DNA of 64,000 nt from Buchnera aphidicola (Cinara splendens) (GCF_900698975.1 NZ_LR217722.1:381217-445216); one strand, 5' to 3'; shown: positions 39,710 through 49,053, counted from the first letter of the stretch. The notes: generated from the letters alone by a model not told the origin. Translations and numbers: made by a program.

Positions 39710-41344
39710 TTATATCCATTTTTTATAAACACGTAGTAATCCTTTAGTAGAACTATCATATAGATTATTAAATTTGTTTTTTAATAAATCGCTAAACAAA
39801 TCATTAGCTACTAATTTTCCTAATTCAACACCCCATTGATCAAAACTAAAAATATTTAAAATAACTCCTTGAACAAATATCTTATGTTCATACAAAGATA
39901 TCAAAGAACCTAAATTACATGGAGTTAAATTCTTTAACATAATTGAATTAGTTGGTTTATTTCCAGAACAATATTTATACGATACATGTGAACTGCAATC
40001 TGGATTACTTAAGTTAATATTATTATCCATATTATTTTCGTTACCAAAAGCTAAAGATCTAGTTTGTGCTAAAAAATTTGATAATAATTTTTTATGATGA
40101 TCATTAATAGGGTTATGACTCACAGCTGGAATAATAAAATCACACGGAATAAAAGTTGTACCTTGATGTAATAATTGAAAAAAGGAATGTTGACCGTTAG
40201 TACCACGTTGTCCCCAAATAATTGGACTAGTGTTCCACGTAACTAAATTACCACTACGATCTATTGATTTTCCATTAGATTCCATATAACTTTGTTGTAA
40301 ATATTCAGGAAATGCGTGCATATATTCATCATACGGAAATATAGCTTCTGTTTCTGTTTTAAAAAAATTAGTGTACCATAAACTAATTAAAGCTAAAATA
40401 ACTGGAATATTTTGTGATAAATCTTGATTTAAAAAATGTTGATCCATTATATACGCTCCATGCAACAATAATTCAAAATTTTTAAATCCAATAGATAAAG
40501 CAATAGATAAACCAGAAGAAGACCACAAAGAATAACGACCTCCTACCCAGTCCCAAAATTTAAAAATATTTTCACTGATAATACCAAATTTTAATGCTGC
40601 AGTTGTATTTTCACATAAAGCAAAAAAATGAAAATCAATATATTTTAAACAGTTAGTACGAAAAAGACACCAATTTTTTAAATAATTAGCATTACTTATA
40701 GTTTCATCTGTAGAAAAAGATTTAGAAGCAATTAAAAAGATAGTAGTTTCTAAGTTAATTTTTTTTAATACTTCAACAATATTAGTGCCGTCAATATTAG
40801 AAATAAAATGAATTTTTAAATGATTTTTATAAAATTTTAATGACTCAGTTACCATGTAAGGACCGAGATATGAACCACCAATTCCAACATTAACTACATC
40901 AGAAATACTTTTTCCTGTATATCCTTTCCAACTACCTTGAATAATAGAATCAGAAAATTTTTTTATTTTTTTTAATTCTTTTTGTACATTTATCATAATA
41001 TTTATATTATCTACAGTTATCGTATTACTAAATTTGCTGCGTAAAGCCGTGTGTAAAACAGGTCTATTTTCTGTTCTATTAATTTTATGTCCTGTAAACA
41101 TACTTTGTATAGCATCACTCAAAAAGCATTCTTTAGCTAACATCAATAGCAGTTGTAAAGTTTGATTGGTTATGCGATTTTTAGAAAAATCCACCAAAAT
41201 ATCATCTTGAAATAAAATAGAATAATTATGAAATCTATTTTTATCTATATTGAATAAATCGTTTATATGAATATTTTTAACATCATGAAAGTGATTAGTT
41301 AATTGTTTCCAAGAAAATGTTTTAGTTGGATTGATATTTTTCAT
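39710..41344 (-). CDS. pgi: Glucose-6-phosphate isomerase
   Basis: Interconverts glucose 6-phosphate and fructose 6-phosphate in glycolysis. ATG 41344 gives MKNINPTKTFSWKQLTNHFH, matching E. coli MKNINPTQTAAW; the frame is open 16 codons further without similarity. Contains VNVGIGGSYLGPYMVTESLK, WDWVGGRYSLWSSSGLSIAL (signature 1 region), PIIWGQRGTNGQHSF and FDQWGVELGK (catalytic Lys). 544 aa (E. coli 549). Confidence 0.97.
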   Translation of the reverse strand: MKNINPTKTFSWKQLTNHFHDVKNIHINDLFNIDKNRFHNYSILFQDDILVDFSKNRITNQTLQLLLMLAKECFLSDAIQSMFTGHKINRTENRPVLHTALRSKFSNTITVDNINIMINVQKELKKIKKFSDSIIQGSWKGYTGKSISDVVNVGIGGSYLGPYMVTESLKFYKNHLKIHFISNIDGTNIVEVLKKINLETTIFLIASKSFSTDETISNANYLKNWCLFRTNCLKYIDFHFFALCENTTAALKFGIISENIFKFWDWVGGRYSLWSSSGLSIALSIGFKNFELLLHGAYIMDQHFLNQDLSQNIPVILALISLWYTNFFKTETEAIFPYDEYMHAFPEYLQQSYMESNGKSIDRSGNLVTWNTSPIIWGQRGTNGQHSFFQLLHQGTTFIPCDFIIPAVSHNPINDHHKKLLSNFLAQTRSLAFGNENNMDNNINLSNPDCSSHVSYKYCSGNKPTNSIMLKNLTPCNLGSLISLYEHKIFVQGVILNIFSFDQWGVELGKLVANDLFSDLLKNKFNNLYDSSTKGLLRVYKKWI

Positions 41345-41503
41345 TTTATCCCTTATATTATTTAAATTATTATGTATTAATATAGTATACATTCAATGTA
41401 TACATGATTTATCAAATTATTCAAATATAAATATCGTATATCTTTAAATTATTAAAAAAGATATATATTATTAATTAACATACTAAAAAATTTTATAAAA
41501 AAC

Positions 41504-42055
41504 ATGAAAAATAGAAAAAAAAACGAAAAATTAATCTGGATTGATTTAGAAATGACGGGATTAAATCCTAAAATTCATAAAATTATTGAAATTTCTACTA
41601 TTATTACGGATAAACATTTAAATATTTTAGAAATAGGACCTAACATTGTAATTTTTCAAAAAGAAAAATTTTTAAAAAAAATGAATGATAAAATATTTCG
41701 TATACATCAAAATAACGAATTAATTAAAAATATAAATATTAGCAAAGAAAACGAAAAAAGCGCTGAAAAAAAAACTTTATTATTTCTAAAAAAATGGATT
41801 AAAAAAAAAATTTCTCCTATGTGTGGAAGTACTATATCAACAGATAGAACTTTTTTATTAAATCATATGCCAAAATTAGAATCATATTTTCATTACAGAA
41901 ATTTAGATGTTAGTTCAATTAATGAATTAGCACAACGCTGGAAACCTAATATTTTAAAAAAAATAAAAAAAAAAAAAATTCATCGCGCACAAGAAGATTT
42001 AATAGAATCAATAATAGAACTAAAAATATATAAAAAATATTTATTTTTTATATAA
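41504..42055 (+). CDS. orn: Oligoribonuclease
   Basis: DEDDh exonuclease that finishes degradation of 2-5 nt RNA. LIWIDLEMTGLNPKIHKIIE (~res 10-29, first Asp/Glu), STDRTFLLNHMPKLESYFHY (third Asp) and HRAQEDLIESI (His and last Asp). 183 aa (E. coli 181). tRNA-Gly follows, as in E. coli where glyVXY lies nearby. Confidence 0.96.
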   Translation: MKNRKKNEKLIWIDLEMTGLNPKIHKIIEISTIITDKHLNILEIGPNIVIFQKEKFLKKMNDKIFRIHQNNELIKNINISKENEKSAEKKTLLFLKKWIKKKISPMCGSTISTDRTFLLNHMPKLESYFHYRNLDVSSINELAQRWKPNILKKIKKKKIHRAQEDLIESIIELKIYKKYLFFI

Positions 42056-42159
42056 AAAATAAATATTTTAAGGCATGTAAAATATTATAAATTCTATTTT
42101 TATTTAAATAATTCTTGCAAAAAAAAAAAATGTTTTATATAATTAAAATATAATATATT

Positions 42160-42232
42160 GCGGGAATAGCTCAACTGGTAGAGCACAACCTTGCCAAGGT
42201 TGCGGTCGCGAGTTCAAATCTCGTTTCCCGCT
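42160..42232 (+). tRNA. tRNA-Gly (GCC)
   Basis: GCGGGAATAGCTCA opening, anticodon loop TTGCCAA (GCC), T-arm GCGAGTTCAAATCTCGT, acceptor end TTCCCGC. Discriminator T as in E. coli glycine tRNAs; CCA not encoded. Confidence 0.97.
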
Positions 42233-42422
42233 CAAAAAAACAATGAAATACAAAAAAATTTGTAAACATTTTTGTAAAAAACACAAGCATACATTATTAA
42301 CATTTATTCTTTATACATAAAGATATACTTTTATATAAAAAGTATTAAATAAATCTAAAAAAACCAAAATTTCTTCTAAAAAATCATATATTTTTTTATC
42401 AATGCCAAAAAATCCTTTAATT

Positions 42423-42632
42423 TTAAATTTCTGACAAATTAAAACGTTTCTGAAATCTTTGTATTCGACCTTTTGTATTCATACTTCTCTGTTTTCCTGT
42501 ATAAAATGGATGACATTGTGAACATAAATCAAGTAACATATCTTTCTTTTTAGTGGAAAAAACTGGAATTGTATAACCGCAGGAACAAATAGCAAAAATT
42601 TTTTTATATTCAGGATGAATATTTTTTTTCAT
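42423..42632 (-). CDS. rpmE: 50S ribosomal protein L31 (zinc form)
   Basis: Bridges the 50S protuberance and 30S head. MKKNIHPEYKKIFAICSCGY and LDLCSQCHPFYTGKQRSMNT keep all four zinc Cys (CxC ... CxxC), so this is the zinc-type RpmE. 69-70 aa (an adjacent in-frame ATG at 42635 adds one residue). The E. coli neighbour priA is absent here. Confidence 0.96.
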   Translation of the reverse strand: MKKNIHPEYKKIFAICSCGYTIPVFSTKKKDMLLDLCSQCHPFYTGKQRSMNTKGRIQRFQKRFNLSEI

Positions 42633-42865
42633 CACATATTCTCCAAAGAAAAATGTAGTATACTATTTAAAGATACCTTTAAATACAATAATATTTGTAT
42701 TAAAATAAAAAACATCAAAAGTTAATCATTCTAAATATTACATATATTATATGTAATATTTTTTAAAATCAATATTAATTGTATAAAATATTTATCAATT
42801 TCATAAAAATAACCTTATACATGTAAAATATATACAACTGTATTTAATAAGAGATTATGTTATTT

Positions 42866-43396
42866 ATGACTACAATACTAAGTGTTCGTGTACATGGAAA
42901 AGTAGTAATTGGTGGTGATGGACAAGCTACTTTTGGACATACTGTAATGAAAAGTAATGTAAAAAAAGTTCGTTCAATTTATAAAGATCAAGTAATTGCA
43001 GGTTTTGCTGGAGGAACAGCTGATGCATTTACATTATTCGAATTATTTGAAAAAAAGTTAGAAAAATATCAAGGACAATTACAAAGATCTGCTATAGAAT
43101 TAGCTAAAGATTGGAGAACTGATAGATTATTGAGAAAATTAGAAGCGTTACTAGCTGTAGCTGATAAAAAAAATTCTCTTATCATTACCGGCACAGGAGA
43201 TGTGATACAACCAGAAAATGATGTCATGGCCATCGGTTCAGGTGGAACATTCGCGCAAGCAGCTGCATATGCTTTAATTAAAAATACAAATTTAAGTGCT
43301 TCTACTATAGTAAAAAAAGCCTTAAAAATTGCTGCAAATATTTGTATATATACTAATCAATCATTTACCATAAAAGAAATATCTTCAGAAATATAA
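42866..43396 (+). CDS. hslV: ATP-dependent protease peptidase subunit HslV
   Basis: Proteasome-like threonine protease chamber. ATG 42866 gives [20 protein letters not shown], so Met removal exposes the catalytic Thr; AAGAGA lies about 12 nt upstream of this ATG, and starting at the ATG of 42857 would bury the Thr. [20 protein letters not shown] and [16 protein letters not shown] follow. 176 aa, the E. coli length. hslU follows after 13 bp. Confidence 0.96.
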   Translation: MTTILSVRVHGKVVIGGDGQATFGHTVMKSNVKKVRSIYKDQVIAGFAGGTADAFTLFELFEKKLEKYQGQLQRSAIELAKDWRTDRLLRKLEALLAVADKKNSLIITGTGDVIQPENDVMAIGSGGTFAQAAAYALIKNTNLSASTIVKKALKIAANICIYTNQSFTIKEISSEI

Positions 43397-43409
43397 TAAG
43401 GAAATATAC

Positions 43410-44747
43410 ATGTCAGCAATGACTCCTCGCAAGATTGTACAAGAGTTAAACAAACATATTATTGGACAAGAGAATGCTAAACGCGCTGTTGCTATTGCTT
43501 TAAGGAACCGTTGGAGAAGAATGCAATTAAATTCAGAATTACGCCATGAAATAACACCAAAAAATATTCTAATGATCGGACCAACAGGAGTAGGAAAAAC
43601 AGAAATTGCTCGTAGACTAGCAAAATTAGCTAATGCTCCTTTTATCAAAGTAGAGGCTACTAAATTCACTGAAGTTGGTTATGTAGGAAAAGAAGTAGAT
43701 TCGATTATCCGGGACTTAACAGAATTAGCAATTAAAATGATTAGAACACAAAATATAAAAAAAAACAAAAAATATGCAAAAAAACGTGCTGAAGAAAAAA
43801 TTTTAAAAATTTTAGTACCTATGCCAGATGGTAATAAATGGAACGGTGAAAAATCTATAGAAAAACCTACAGATACAATAAAAATATTTAAAAAAAAATT
43901 ACGAAAAGGCGAATTAGATAATAAGGAAATAGAAATACAAATCACTTCAGTTCCTTTAGGAATAGAAATCATGTCTCCCCCAGGAATGGAAGAATTAACA
44001 AATCAACTACAATCTTTATTCCAAAACTTAGGAGGTAAGAAAAAAAATCTACGCAAACTTAAAATAAAAGATGCAATGAAATTAATTGTTGAAGAAGAAG
44101 CCGCTAAATTAATTAATATAGAAGAATTAAAAGAAAAAGCAATATATTCTGTAGAGCAAAACAGCATAGTATTTATTGATGAAATTGACAAAATCTGCAA
44201 ACATCGATCTTCTACATCTAATTCAGATGTATCACGAGAAGGTGTTCAAAGGGACCTTTTACCATTAATTGAAGGATGTACTGTATCTACAAAACATGGT
44301 TTTGTAAAAACAGATCATATACTATTTATAGCTTCTGGTGCATTTCAAACATCCACTCCTTCTGATTTAATCCCAGAATTACAAGGTAGATTACCAATTC
44401 GTGTAGAACTAAATGCATTAACGATAGATGATTTTGAAAGAATCCTAACCGAACCAAATGCATCTATTACTGCTCAATATATTGCTCTAATAAAAACTGA
44501 AGGAGTGGATATTGTTTTTACCAAACAAGGAATCCATAAAATTGCTGAAGCATCATGGAAAATTAATGAATCAATGGAAAATATTGGAGCTCGCCGATTA
44601 TATACAGTATTAGAAAAGCTAATAGAAGATATTTCATTTAATTCTAACGAACAATTTGGAAAAAAAATTTATATTGATGAAAACTATGTTAGTTTACATT
44701 TAGACAAATTAATGGAAAATCAAGATTTAAGCAAATTTATTTTATAA
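43410..44747 (+). CDS. hslU: ATP-dependent protease ATPase subunit HslU
   Basis: AAA+ unfoldase that feeds Hsl[21 protein letters not shown] start, Walker [21 protein letters not shown] (~res 57-76), Walker [13 protein letters not shown], sensor region [20 protein letters not shown], and the C-terminal tail KFIL that inserts into HslV (E. coli RFIL). 445 aa (E. coli 443), with a Lys-rich I-domain (~res 120-230). Confidence 0.97.
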   Translation: MSAMTPRKIVQELNKHIIGQENAKRAVAIALRNRWRRMQLNSELRHEITPKNILMIGPTGVGKTEIARRLAKLANAPFIKVEATKFTEVGYVGKEVDSIIRDLTELAIKMIRTQNIKKNKKYAKKRAEEKILKILVPMPDGNKWNGEKSIEKPTDTIKIFKKKLRKGELDNKEIEIQITSVPLGIEIMSPPGMEELTNQLQSLFQNLGGKKKNLRKLKIKDAMKLIVEEEAAKLINIEELKEKAIYSVEQNSIVFIDEIDKICKHRSSTSNSDVSREGVQRDLLPLIEGCTVSTKHGFVKTDHILFIASGAFQTSTPSDLIPELQGRLPIRVELNALTIDDFERILTEPNASITAQYIALIKTEGVDIVFTKQGIHKIAEASWKINESMENIGARRLYTVLEKLIEDISFNSNEQFGKKIYIDENYVSLHLDKLMENQDLSKFIL

Positions 44748-44805
44748 AAAATATTATAATAAGTATCGTTAAAAATATTAATTAGTAACTGTTATATTTT
44801 ATAAA

Positions 44806-44840
44806 AATTGCCTATCTAAAAATTTATATGATAGGCAATT
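44806..44840. terminator. Perfect 11-bp hairpin between hslU and zapB
   Basis: Arms AATTGCCTATC / GATAGGCAATT around a 13-nt loop. It lies between convergent hslU (plus) and zapB (minus) and is A-rich to the left, T-poor to the right. Most likely a bidirectional terminator or 3' end stabiliser. Confidence 0.65.
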
Positions 44841-44930
44841 ATAAAACACTACATGTAGCACGTTACTACATATTAATATTAAAAATATATAATAATTAGA
44901 TACATTAAATAAAATTAAAATTATTCTAAA

Positions 44931-45164
44931 TCATTTTATTTTTTCTAAAAAAGATTTCAATTTATTTTTCCATTTAATTCTTTCTTCTTGTATTATAATA
45001 TTTTTTTCTTCTATACGTTTTTTTAAAGAATAAAGATTTTTCAATTTTTCTTTTAAGTGTTTATTTTTTAATTTTAAATTTTTAATTTTTTTTTTTAAAG
45101 ATAAAATACAATCTACTGATTTTTGTACTTTTATTTCTAAATTAGAGAATGTTTCTAAAACCAT
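44931..45164 (-). CDS. zapB: Cell division coiled-coil protein ZapB
   Basis: Stabilises the division ring through ZapA-FtsZ. ATG 45164 gives MVLETFSNLEIKVQKSVDCI (E. coli [20 protein letters not shown]), then a continuous Lys/Leu/Glu heptad-rich coiled coil to the end. 77 aa (E. coli 81). The frame is open 41 codons further upstream, but that is a hydrophobic string without similarity. E. coli has zapB near hslVU too. Confidence 0.88.
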   Translation of the reverse strand: MVLETFSNLEIKVQKSVDCILSLKKKIKNLKLKNKHLKEKLKNLYSLKKRIEEKNIIIQEERIKWKNKLKSFLEKIK

Positions 45165-45494
45165 AATGATACCATTTAAATACAAAATATTTATTAATAT
45201 AATAAAAACGCATAATATATTAATACAATAAAATTTATAAGGTATAGATATACAGTATAATATATAGAATAATTTTAAAAAAAACAATTTTTAATATTTA
45301 TATTTCAAAAAATATCATCAATTATATTATATAAAAAATAATCATTTCATTTAATAAATTTAACAATTATTTTTCAATAATCTTTACATCAAATTAATAA
45401 TTATTATAAAAAATTTATCAGATAAAATGGTTATTTTTTATATTCTTCTAAACCTAATGTAATATAATAAATTTATTATTATAAAACATACATA
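45165..45494. other. Divergent spacer (330 bp) between zapB and fpr
   Basis: A+T-rich with no credible gene. A 16-bp perfect palindrome ATAATAAATTTATTAT sits at 45464-45479, 15 bp before fpr; given base composition it may be chance. Promoters for both genes should lie here but I cannot single them out. Confidence 0.5.
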
Positions 45495-46256
45495 ATGAAA
45501 TCTTCTGACATGAATCAATGGTTAAATATCAAAATTATAAAATTAAAAAAATGGAAAAACAACTTATTTTCACTTGTTATACGCGCTCCTATAAATTCAT
45601 TTAAAGCAGGACAATTCACAAAATTGTCATATATTAATAATAATAATCAAAGAATTCAACGAGCATATTCTTTTGTAAATCCACCTAAAGATCAAAATTT
45701 AGAATTCTATATTTTATTAATCAACAAAGGAAAATTAACACCATATTTATATGATATATATAATTATGATATTTTCATAGCAAAAAATTCATTTGGTTTT
45801 TTTACTATGGAAGAGTTACCTAACAAAGAAAACATTTGGATGATGGCTACTGGAACCGCATTAGGTCCATACTGTTCTATATTACAACAAGAAAACATAT
45901 TAAAAAAATTCAAAAAAATAATTCTAATATACGCTGTTAAATATAGTATAGATTTAAATTATCTAAATATATTTAATAAAATCCAAAAAAAATACAATAA
46001 TAAAATTGTCATACAAATAATATTAAGCAGAGAAAAAAACAAAAAATATCTATTTGGACGTATACCTGATCTACTCCATTCAGGAAAATTAGAACAATCC
46101 GTTCAAGAACCATTAAATAAAAAAAAATCTCATATAATGTTATGCGGTAATCCAAATATGATAAAAGATACACAGAAAGTACTATTTTCTTTAAAAAACA
46201 TGAAAAAACATTTTAGAAGAAATCCAGGACATATAACAAGCGAAAATTATTGGTAA
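45495..46256 (+). CDS. fpr: Flavodoxin/ferredoxin-NADP+ reductase
   Basis: FAD enzyme exchanging electrons between NADPH and flavodoxin or ferredoxin; it can reduce Fdx of the isc cluster in this window. FKAGQFTKLSY, QRAYSFVNPPKDQNLEFYIL (FAD site RxYS), MMATGTALGPYCSIL (NADP), IMLCGNPNMIKDTQ and the C-terminal YW. 253 aa; ATG 45510 (MNQWLN) aligns better with the E. coli start and would give 248 aa, the E. coli length. Confidence 0.95.
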   Translation: MKSSDMNQWLNIKIIKLKKWKNNLFSLVIRAPINSFKAGQFTKLSYINNNNQRIQRAYSFVNPPKDQNLEFYILLINKGKLTPYLYDIYNYDIFIAKNSFGFFTMEELPNKENIWMMATGTALGPYCSILQQENILKKFKKIILIYAVKYSIDLNYLNIFNKIQKKYNNKIVIQIILSREKNKKYLFGRIPDLLHSGKLEQSVQEPLNKKKSHIMLCGNPNMIKDTQKVLFSLKNMKKHFRRNPGHITSENYW

Positions 46257-46306
46257 AATTTTTTATATTATTATAAAAATAAAATATAGCACAATACTAT
46301 TTTTTC

Positions 46307-46340
46307 GGAATTGATTCCTATTAAAAAAGGAATCAATTCC
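46307..46340. terminator. Perfect 13-bp hairpin between fpr and the orphan gene
   Basis: Arms GGAATTGATTCCT / AGGAATCAATTCC around an 8-nt loop, between two convergent genes. No clear T run on either side; a bidirectional terminator or mRNA 3' stabiliser is the likely role. Confidence 0.65.
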
Positions 46341-46400
46341 AAATACATGCAATAATCCGTTAAATAATTTTAATTTATATTAATTAAAATATTTATATAA

Positions 46401-47300
46401 TTAACGCACAAAAAATGAATATCTTATTTCTGGATCAGAATTTTTACTAATAATCATAGCAGCACGAACACCGTATTGATTAATTTCATCAATATTTTCT
46501 GAATAAGAAGATTGTAGATCTGCTGTTTTAGTAACTGCTACTTTATACATATCAGGACCAATTTTATCAATTTCATACGCAAAACGTACATTATCAGATG
46601 CTCGATATTCAACTTCAGGATAACGAGACACCAAATTATTCCATGCAGCTTCTAGTACTTCAGGATGTACATAAGTAGAAATTAATTGTTGTTCTTCATA
46701 ATCTGTAACAGAAGTTTGAAATATATTCATTATATCTGGAGCTTGATTAGAAGGAATTCTATTACCATTTAAAAAAACAGTTTTATTATGGATATTATCT
46801 AAAAATTTTTGCTCTAATCTACCAGTTTTAGTCAATTCTTTAAAAGATTGTTGTAATTTTTGCGAAAATAATTCAGTTTTAGTGGAAAAATTAACAGAAT
46901 TTAATATGTTCCAGTTTATATCAGAATTATTAAAAATTTCTGGTAAAAAATCTGCAACTCCATCATCTAAACGGTAATATTGAGGTGTGCTATGAAACTC
47001 AGAATCATTTATTGAATTATCAACATGTTCTTCAGATACAGAAGCATTAGGACAATTAAAAATACCATTATCACACTCTATAGCTGTAAAATCAGAATTT
47101 TTATTAGAATCTATAATGTTTTCTTGATCATACTGACTATTAGGAGAAATATGCGCTATATACTCTTGATTAGCGTTATTAATAATTGTAATATCAACAT
47201 TTTTAAAATCTTGATTTTTTAACACACTGTTATTATTAACTTGTTTTATAAGTTCTAAATTAAAATTCATATTAGATCTTATTGAAGAAACTGATGACAT
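46401..47300 (-). CDS. Orphan protein of 299 aa, function unknown
   Basis: I do not recognise this protein. It starts MSSVSSIRSNMNFNLELIKQ after AAGGA about 10 nt upstream. No signal peptide or membrane segment is visible. Residues ~1-125 are polar and acidic (Asn, Ser, Asp, Glu) and look disordered; residues ~126-299 look globular, with PQYYRLDDGVADFLPEIFNN, VHPEVLEAAWNNLVSRYPEV and VRFAYEIDKIGPDMYKVAVT. Composition differs from its neighbours: much less Lys and Ile, more acidic residues, which suggests purifying selection. Two Cys lie close together near residues 75-83. I recall that Buchnera genomes have a few lineage-specific genes called yba; this may be one, but I cannot confirm it. It has its own strong promoter at 47629. 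Confidence 0.85.
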   Translation of the reverse strand: MSSVSSIRSNMNFNLELIKQVNNNSVLKNQDFKNVDITIINNANQEYIAHISPNSQYDQENIIDSNKNSDFTAIECDNGIFNCPNASVSEEHVDNSINDSEFHSTPQYYRLDDGVADFLPEIFNNSDINWNILNSVNFSTKTELFSQKLQQSFKELTKTGRLEQKFLDNIHNKTVFLNGNRIPSNQAPDIMNIFQTSVTDYEEQQLISTYVHPEVLEAAWNNLVSRYPEVEYRASDNVRFAYEIDKIGPDMYKVAVTKTADLQSSYSENIDEINQYGVRAAMIISKNSDPEIRYSFFVR

Positions 47301-47628
47301 AGCATTTCTATCCTTGTATATTTATTAAAATATAACATATTAATAACATTAATTTATAAAAATGTTTTTTTTAAAAAATAAAAATCACAAAAAACAAAAT
47401 CAAGTAAATTACATTAAATTCTTGTTATAAAACAATAATATTAGAAAATATATTTAAACATATATTTAAGATAATTAAAATATTTATTATATATTTTTAA
47501 TATTTTATAAAATAACAATCAAAAATTTAATAATATATAAATTATATTTTATATTTAAAAATCAATAAAAATTTTTATATACAAAAAATCACAATATAAA
47601 AAATTTTTATATATAATCTTATCTTCCT
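47301..47628 (-). other. Long leader / spacer upstream of the orphan gene
   Basis: About 320 bp between the promoter at 47629-47657 and the orphan start; the rest up to dapF (47658-47762) is also gene-free. No reading frame or tRNA. If the promoter call is right this is a long 5' untranslated region, or holds a small RNA. Confidence 0.45.
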
Positions 47629-47657
47629 TATATACTGTACAATATAAGAAAAGTCAA
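47629..47657 (-). promoter_or_regulatory. Strong sigma70-type promoter reading toward the orphan gene
   Basis: On the minus strand TTGACT, exactly 17 bp, TATATA: five of six matches at -35, near-consensus -10 and ideal spacing. Predicted start near 47622. The -10/spacer also falls in an imperfect hairpin, TTCCTTATAT/ATATAAGAAA, at 47624-47651. It is the best promoter I found. Confidence 0.6.
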
Positions 47658-47762
47658 ACAATAAATGTATTTTACGCAAAAAAAAATAAAAAAACTAATT
47701 TGTCATGTAGAATGCATATAAAAATTTATGTAAATACAAATAAATTATAATATTAAATTTAA

Positions 47763-48610
47763 CTAAAACGTAATTATACCATCATATACATGAACAGCTT
47801 CTCCTGACATATACAAAGAATGTCCTAACAAACCACTCCAAGAAATTGTTAATTGACCATACAATAAAGTGACAACAACATTATTGGATAGTATTTTATT
47901 TCTTATACCAATAGCAACAGCGGCGCACGCTCCACTACCGCAAGCATGTGTTTCACCAACATGTCGTTCATATACTCGCAATAATATTTTTTTTTTAGAT
48001 ATAACTTGCATAAAACCAACATTAACACCTTCTGGAAAACAACTATGTGTAGATAATTCACTACCAATTTTTTTAACATTTACACATTCTATATCATCCA
48101 CTTGAATGATACAATGGGGATTACCAATAGTAACTACATAAATAAAATAATTTATTCCATGAATAATTATAGAATAACTTGATTGTTCAGAAGTACATAA
48201 AAAAGGAATATTTTTTGGAGTAAAAACAGGCTCACCCATATCTATTTTAAAAATATTATTTTTTACATGTTCTAAAAATAAATATCTATTTTTCGTACTA
48301 ACACAAATTTTTTTTTTATCAATTTTTTTTTTTAAAAATAAATAATATGCAATACATCTAGCTCCATTACCACATTGTTCAACTTCTACACCATTGGAAT
48401 TAAAAATTCTGTAATAAAAACTAGCTTGCGTACAAATTGAATGCTGAAGCACTAAAAATTGATCAAATCCAATACCTAAATACCTATTTGACCATTTTTT
48501 TATTAATTGTGGTGAAAAAAAAAATTATGTTGCGTAGAATCAATTAAAACAAAATCATTTCCTAAACCATGCATTTTCGAAAAAAAAACAACGTTTTTTT
48601 TTAAAAACAT
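47763..48610 (-). pseudogene. dapF: Diaminopimelate epimerase, frameshifted in an A10/T10 run
   Basis: Epimerizes LL- to meso-diaminopimelate for lysine and peptidoglycan. The start at ATG 48610 (GAGGA upstream) reads MFLKKNVVFFSKMHGLGNDF then VLIDSTQHNFFF, matching E. coli MQFSKMHGLGNDF. After the T10 run (plus-strand A10, 48515-48524) the frame shifts: SPQLIKKWSNRYLGIGFDQF continues in another frame to FNSNGVEVEQCGNGARC (first catalytic Cys) and ETHACGSGACAA (second Cys). Both frames are closed across the junction. A T11 or T8 run would restore a ~280-aa enzyme of family length with nothing else damaged. The rest is well conserved, so functional expression through polymerase slippage is likely; a base-calling error is the main alternative. 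Confidence 0.9.
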
Positions 48611-48694
48611 ATTAAAATTCCTCATTTAAAAAATAAATGTTATAATTAAATTTTAAAAAGTTGTTCATTAAAAATAATCTATATTAGGTATAAT

Positions 48695-49030
48695 ATGCGT
48701 GATATTTTATTTTGTAAAAAAATCAAAAAAACACTGTTAAGAATAGAAGAAATTTTGAATAAAAATAACAAGAAAATAGATATTGATTATTTATTACTAG
48801 ATAATATGCTAGAAATTACATTTATTAATAATAAAAAAATAATCATTACGTCACAAATGTTTTTAAAACAATTATGGATAGCTACATCTAGTCAAGGATA
48901 TCACTTATTATATAAAAAAAAAACTTGGATATGTATACGTTCAAATCAAACAATACATAAAATTTTAAAAAAAGAATTTTTAATACAGACCAATTATCTA
49001 TTTAAGTTTAATATATTAAATAATATTTGA
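48695..49030 (+). CDS. cyaY: Iron-sulfur assembly regulator CyaY (frataxin)
   Basis: Binds iron and IscS and tunes Fe-S assembly. Recognised by LEITFINNKKIIITSQ, LKQLWIATSSQGYHLLYKKK and TWICIRSNQT (E. coli VWLATKQGGYH, WICDRSGET). 111 aa (E. coli 106). The acidic ridge of helix 1 is reduced: after the conserved IEE, E. coli Asp22/23/25 positions are Asn/Lys. Divergent from dapF, as in E. coli. Confidence 0.9.
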   Translation: MRDILFCKKIKKTLLRIEEILNKNNKKIDIDYLLLDNMLEITFINNKKIIITSQMFLKQLWIATSSQGYHLLYKKKTWICIRSNQTIHKILKKEFLIQTNYLFKFNILNNI

Positions 49031-49053
49031 AAAAAATTTTTATTTCTTTATTT

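Noticed and set aside
45165-45287. 41-codon hydrophobic N-terminal extension of ZapB
   Set aside because: No ZapB has a membrane anchor; similarity and length fit the ATG at 45164.
45464-45479. 16-bp palindrome ATAATAAATTTATTAT before fpr as an operator
   Set aside because: All A/T; palindromes of this kind arise easily in such composition, and no regulator with this site is known to me here.
47763-48452. dapF as a short 229-aa gene starting at GTG 48452
   Set aside because: The upstream 158 bp encode the missing conserved DapF N-terminus in another frame; a GTG in the middle of the fold is not a real start.
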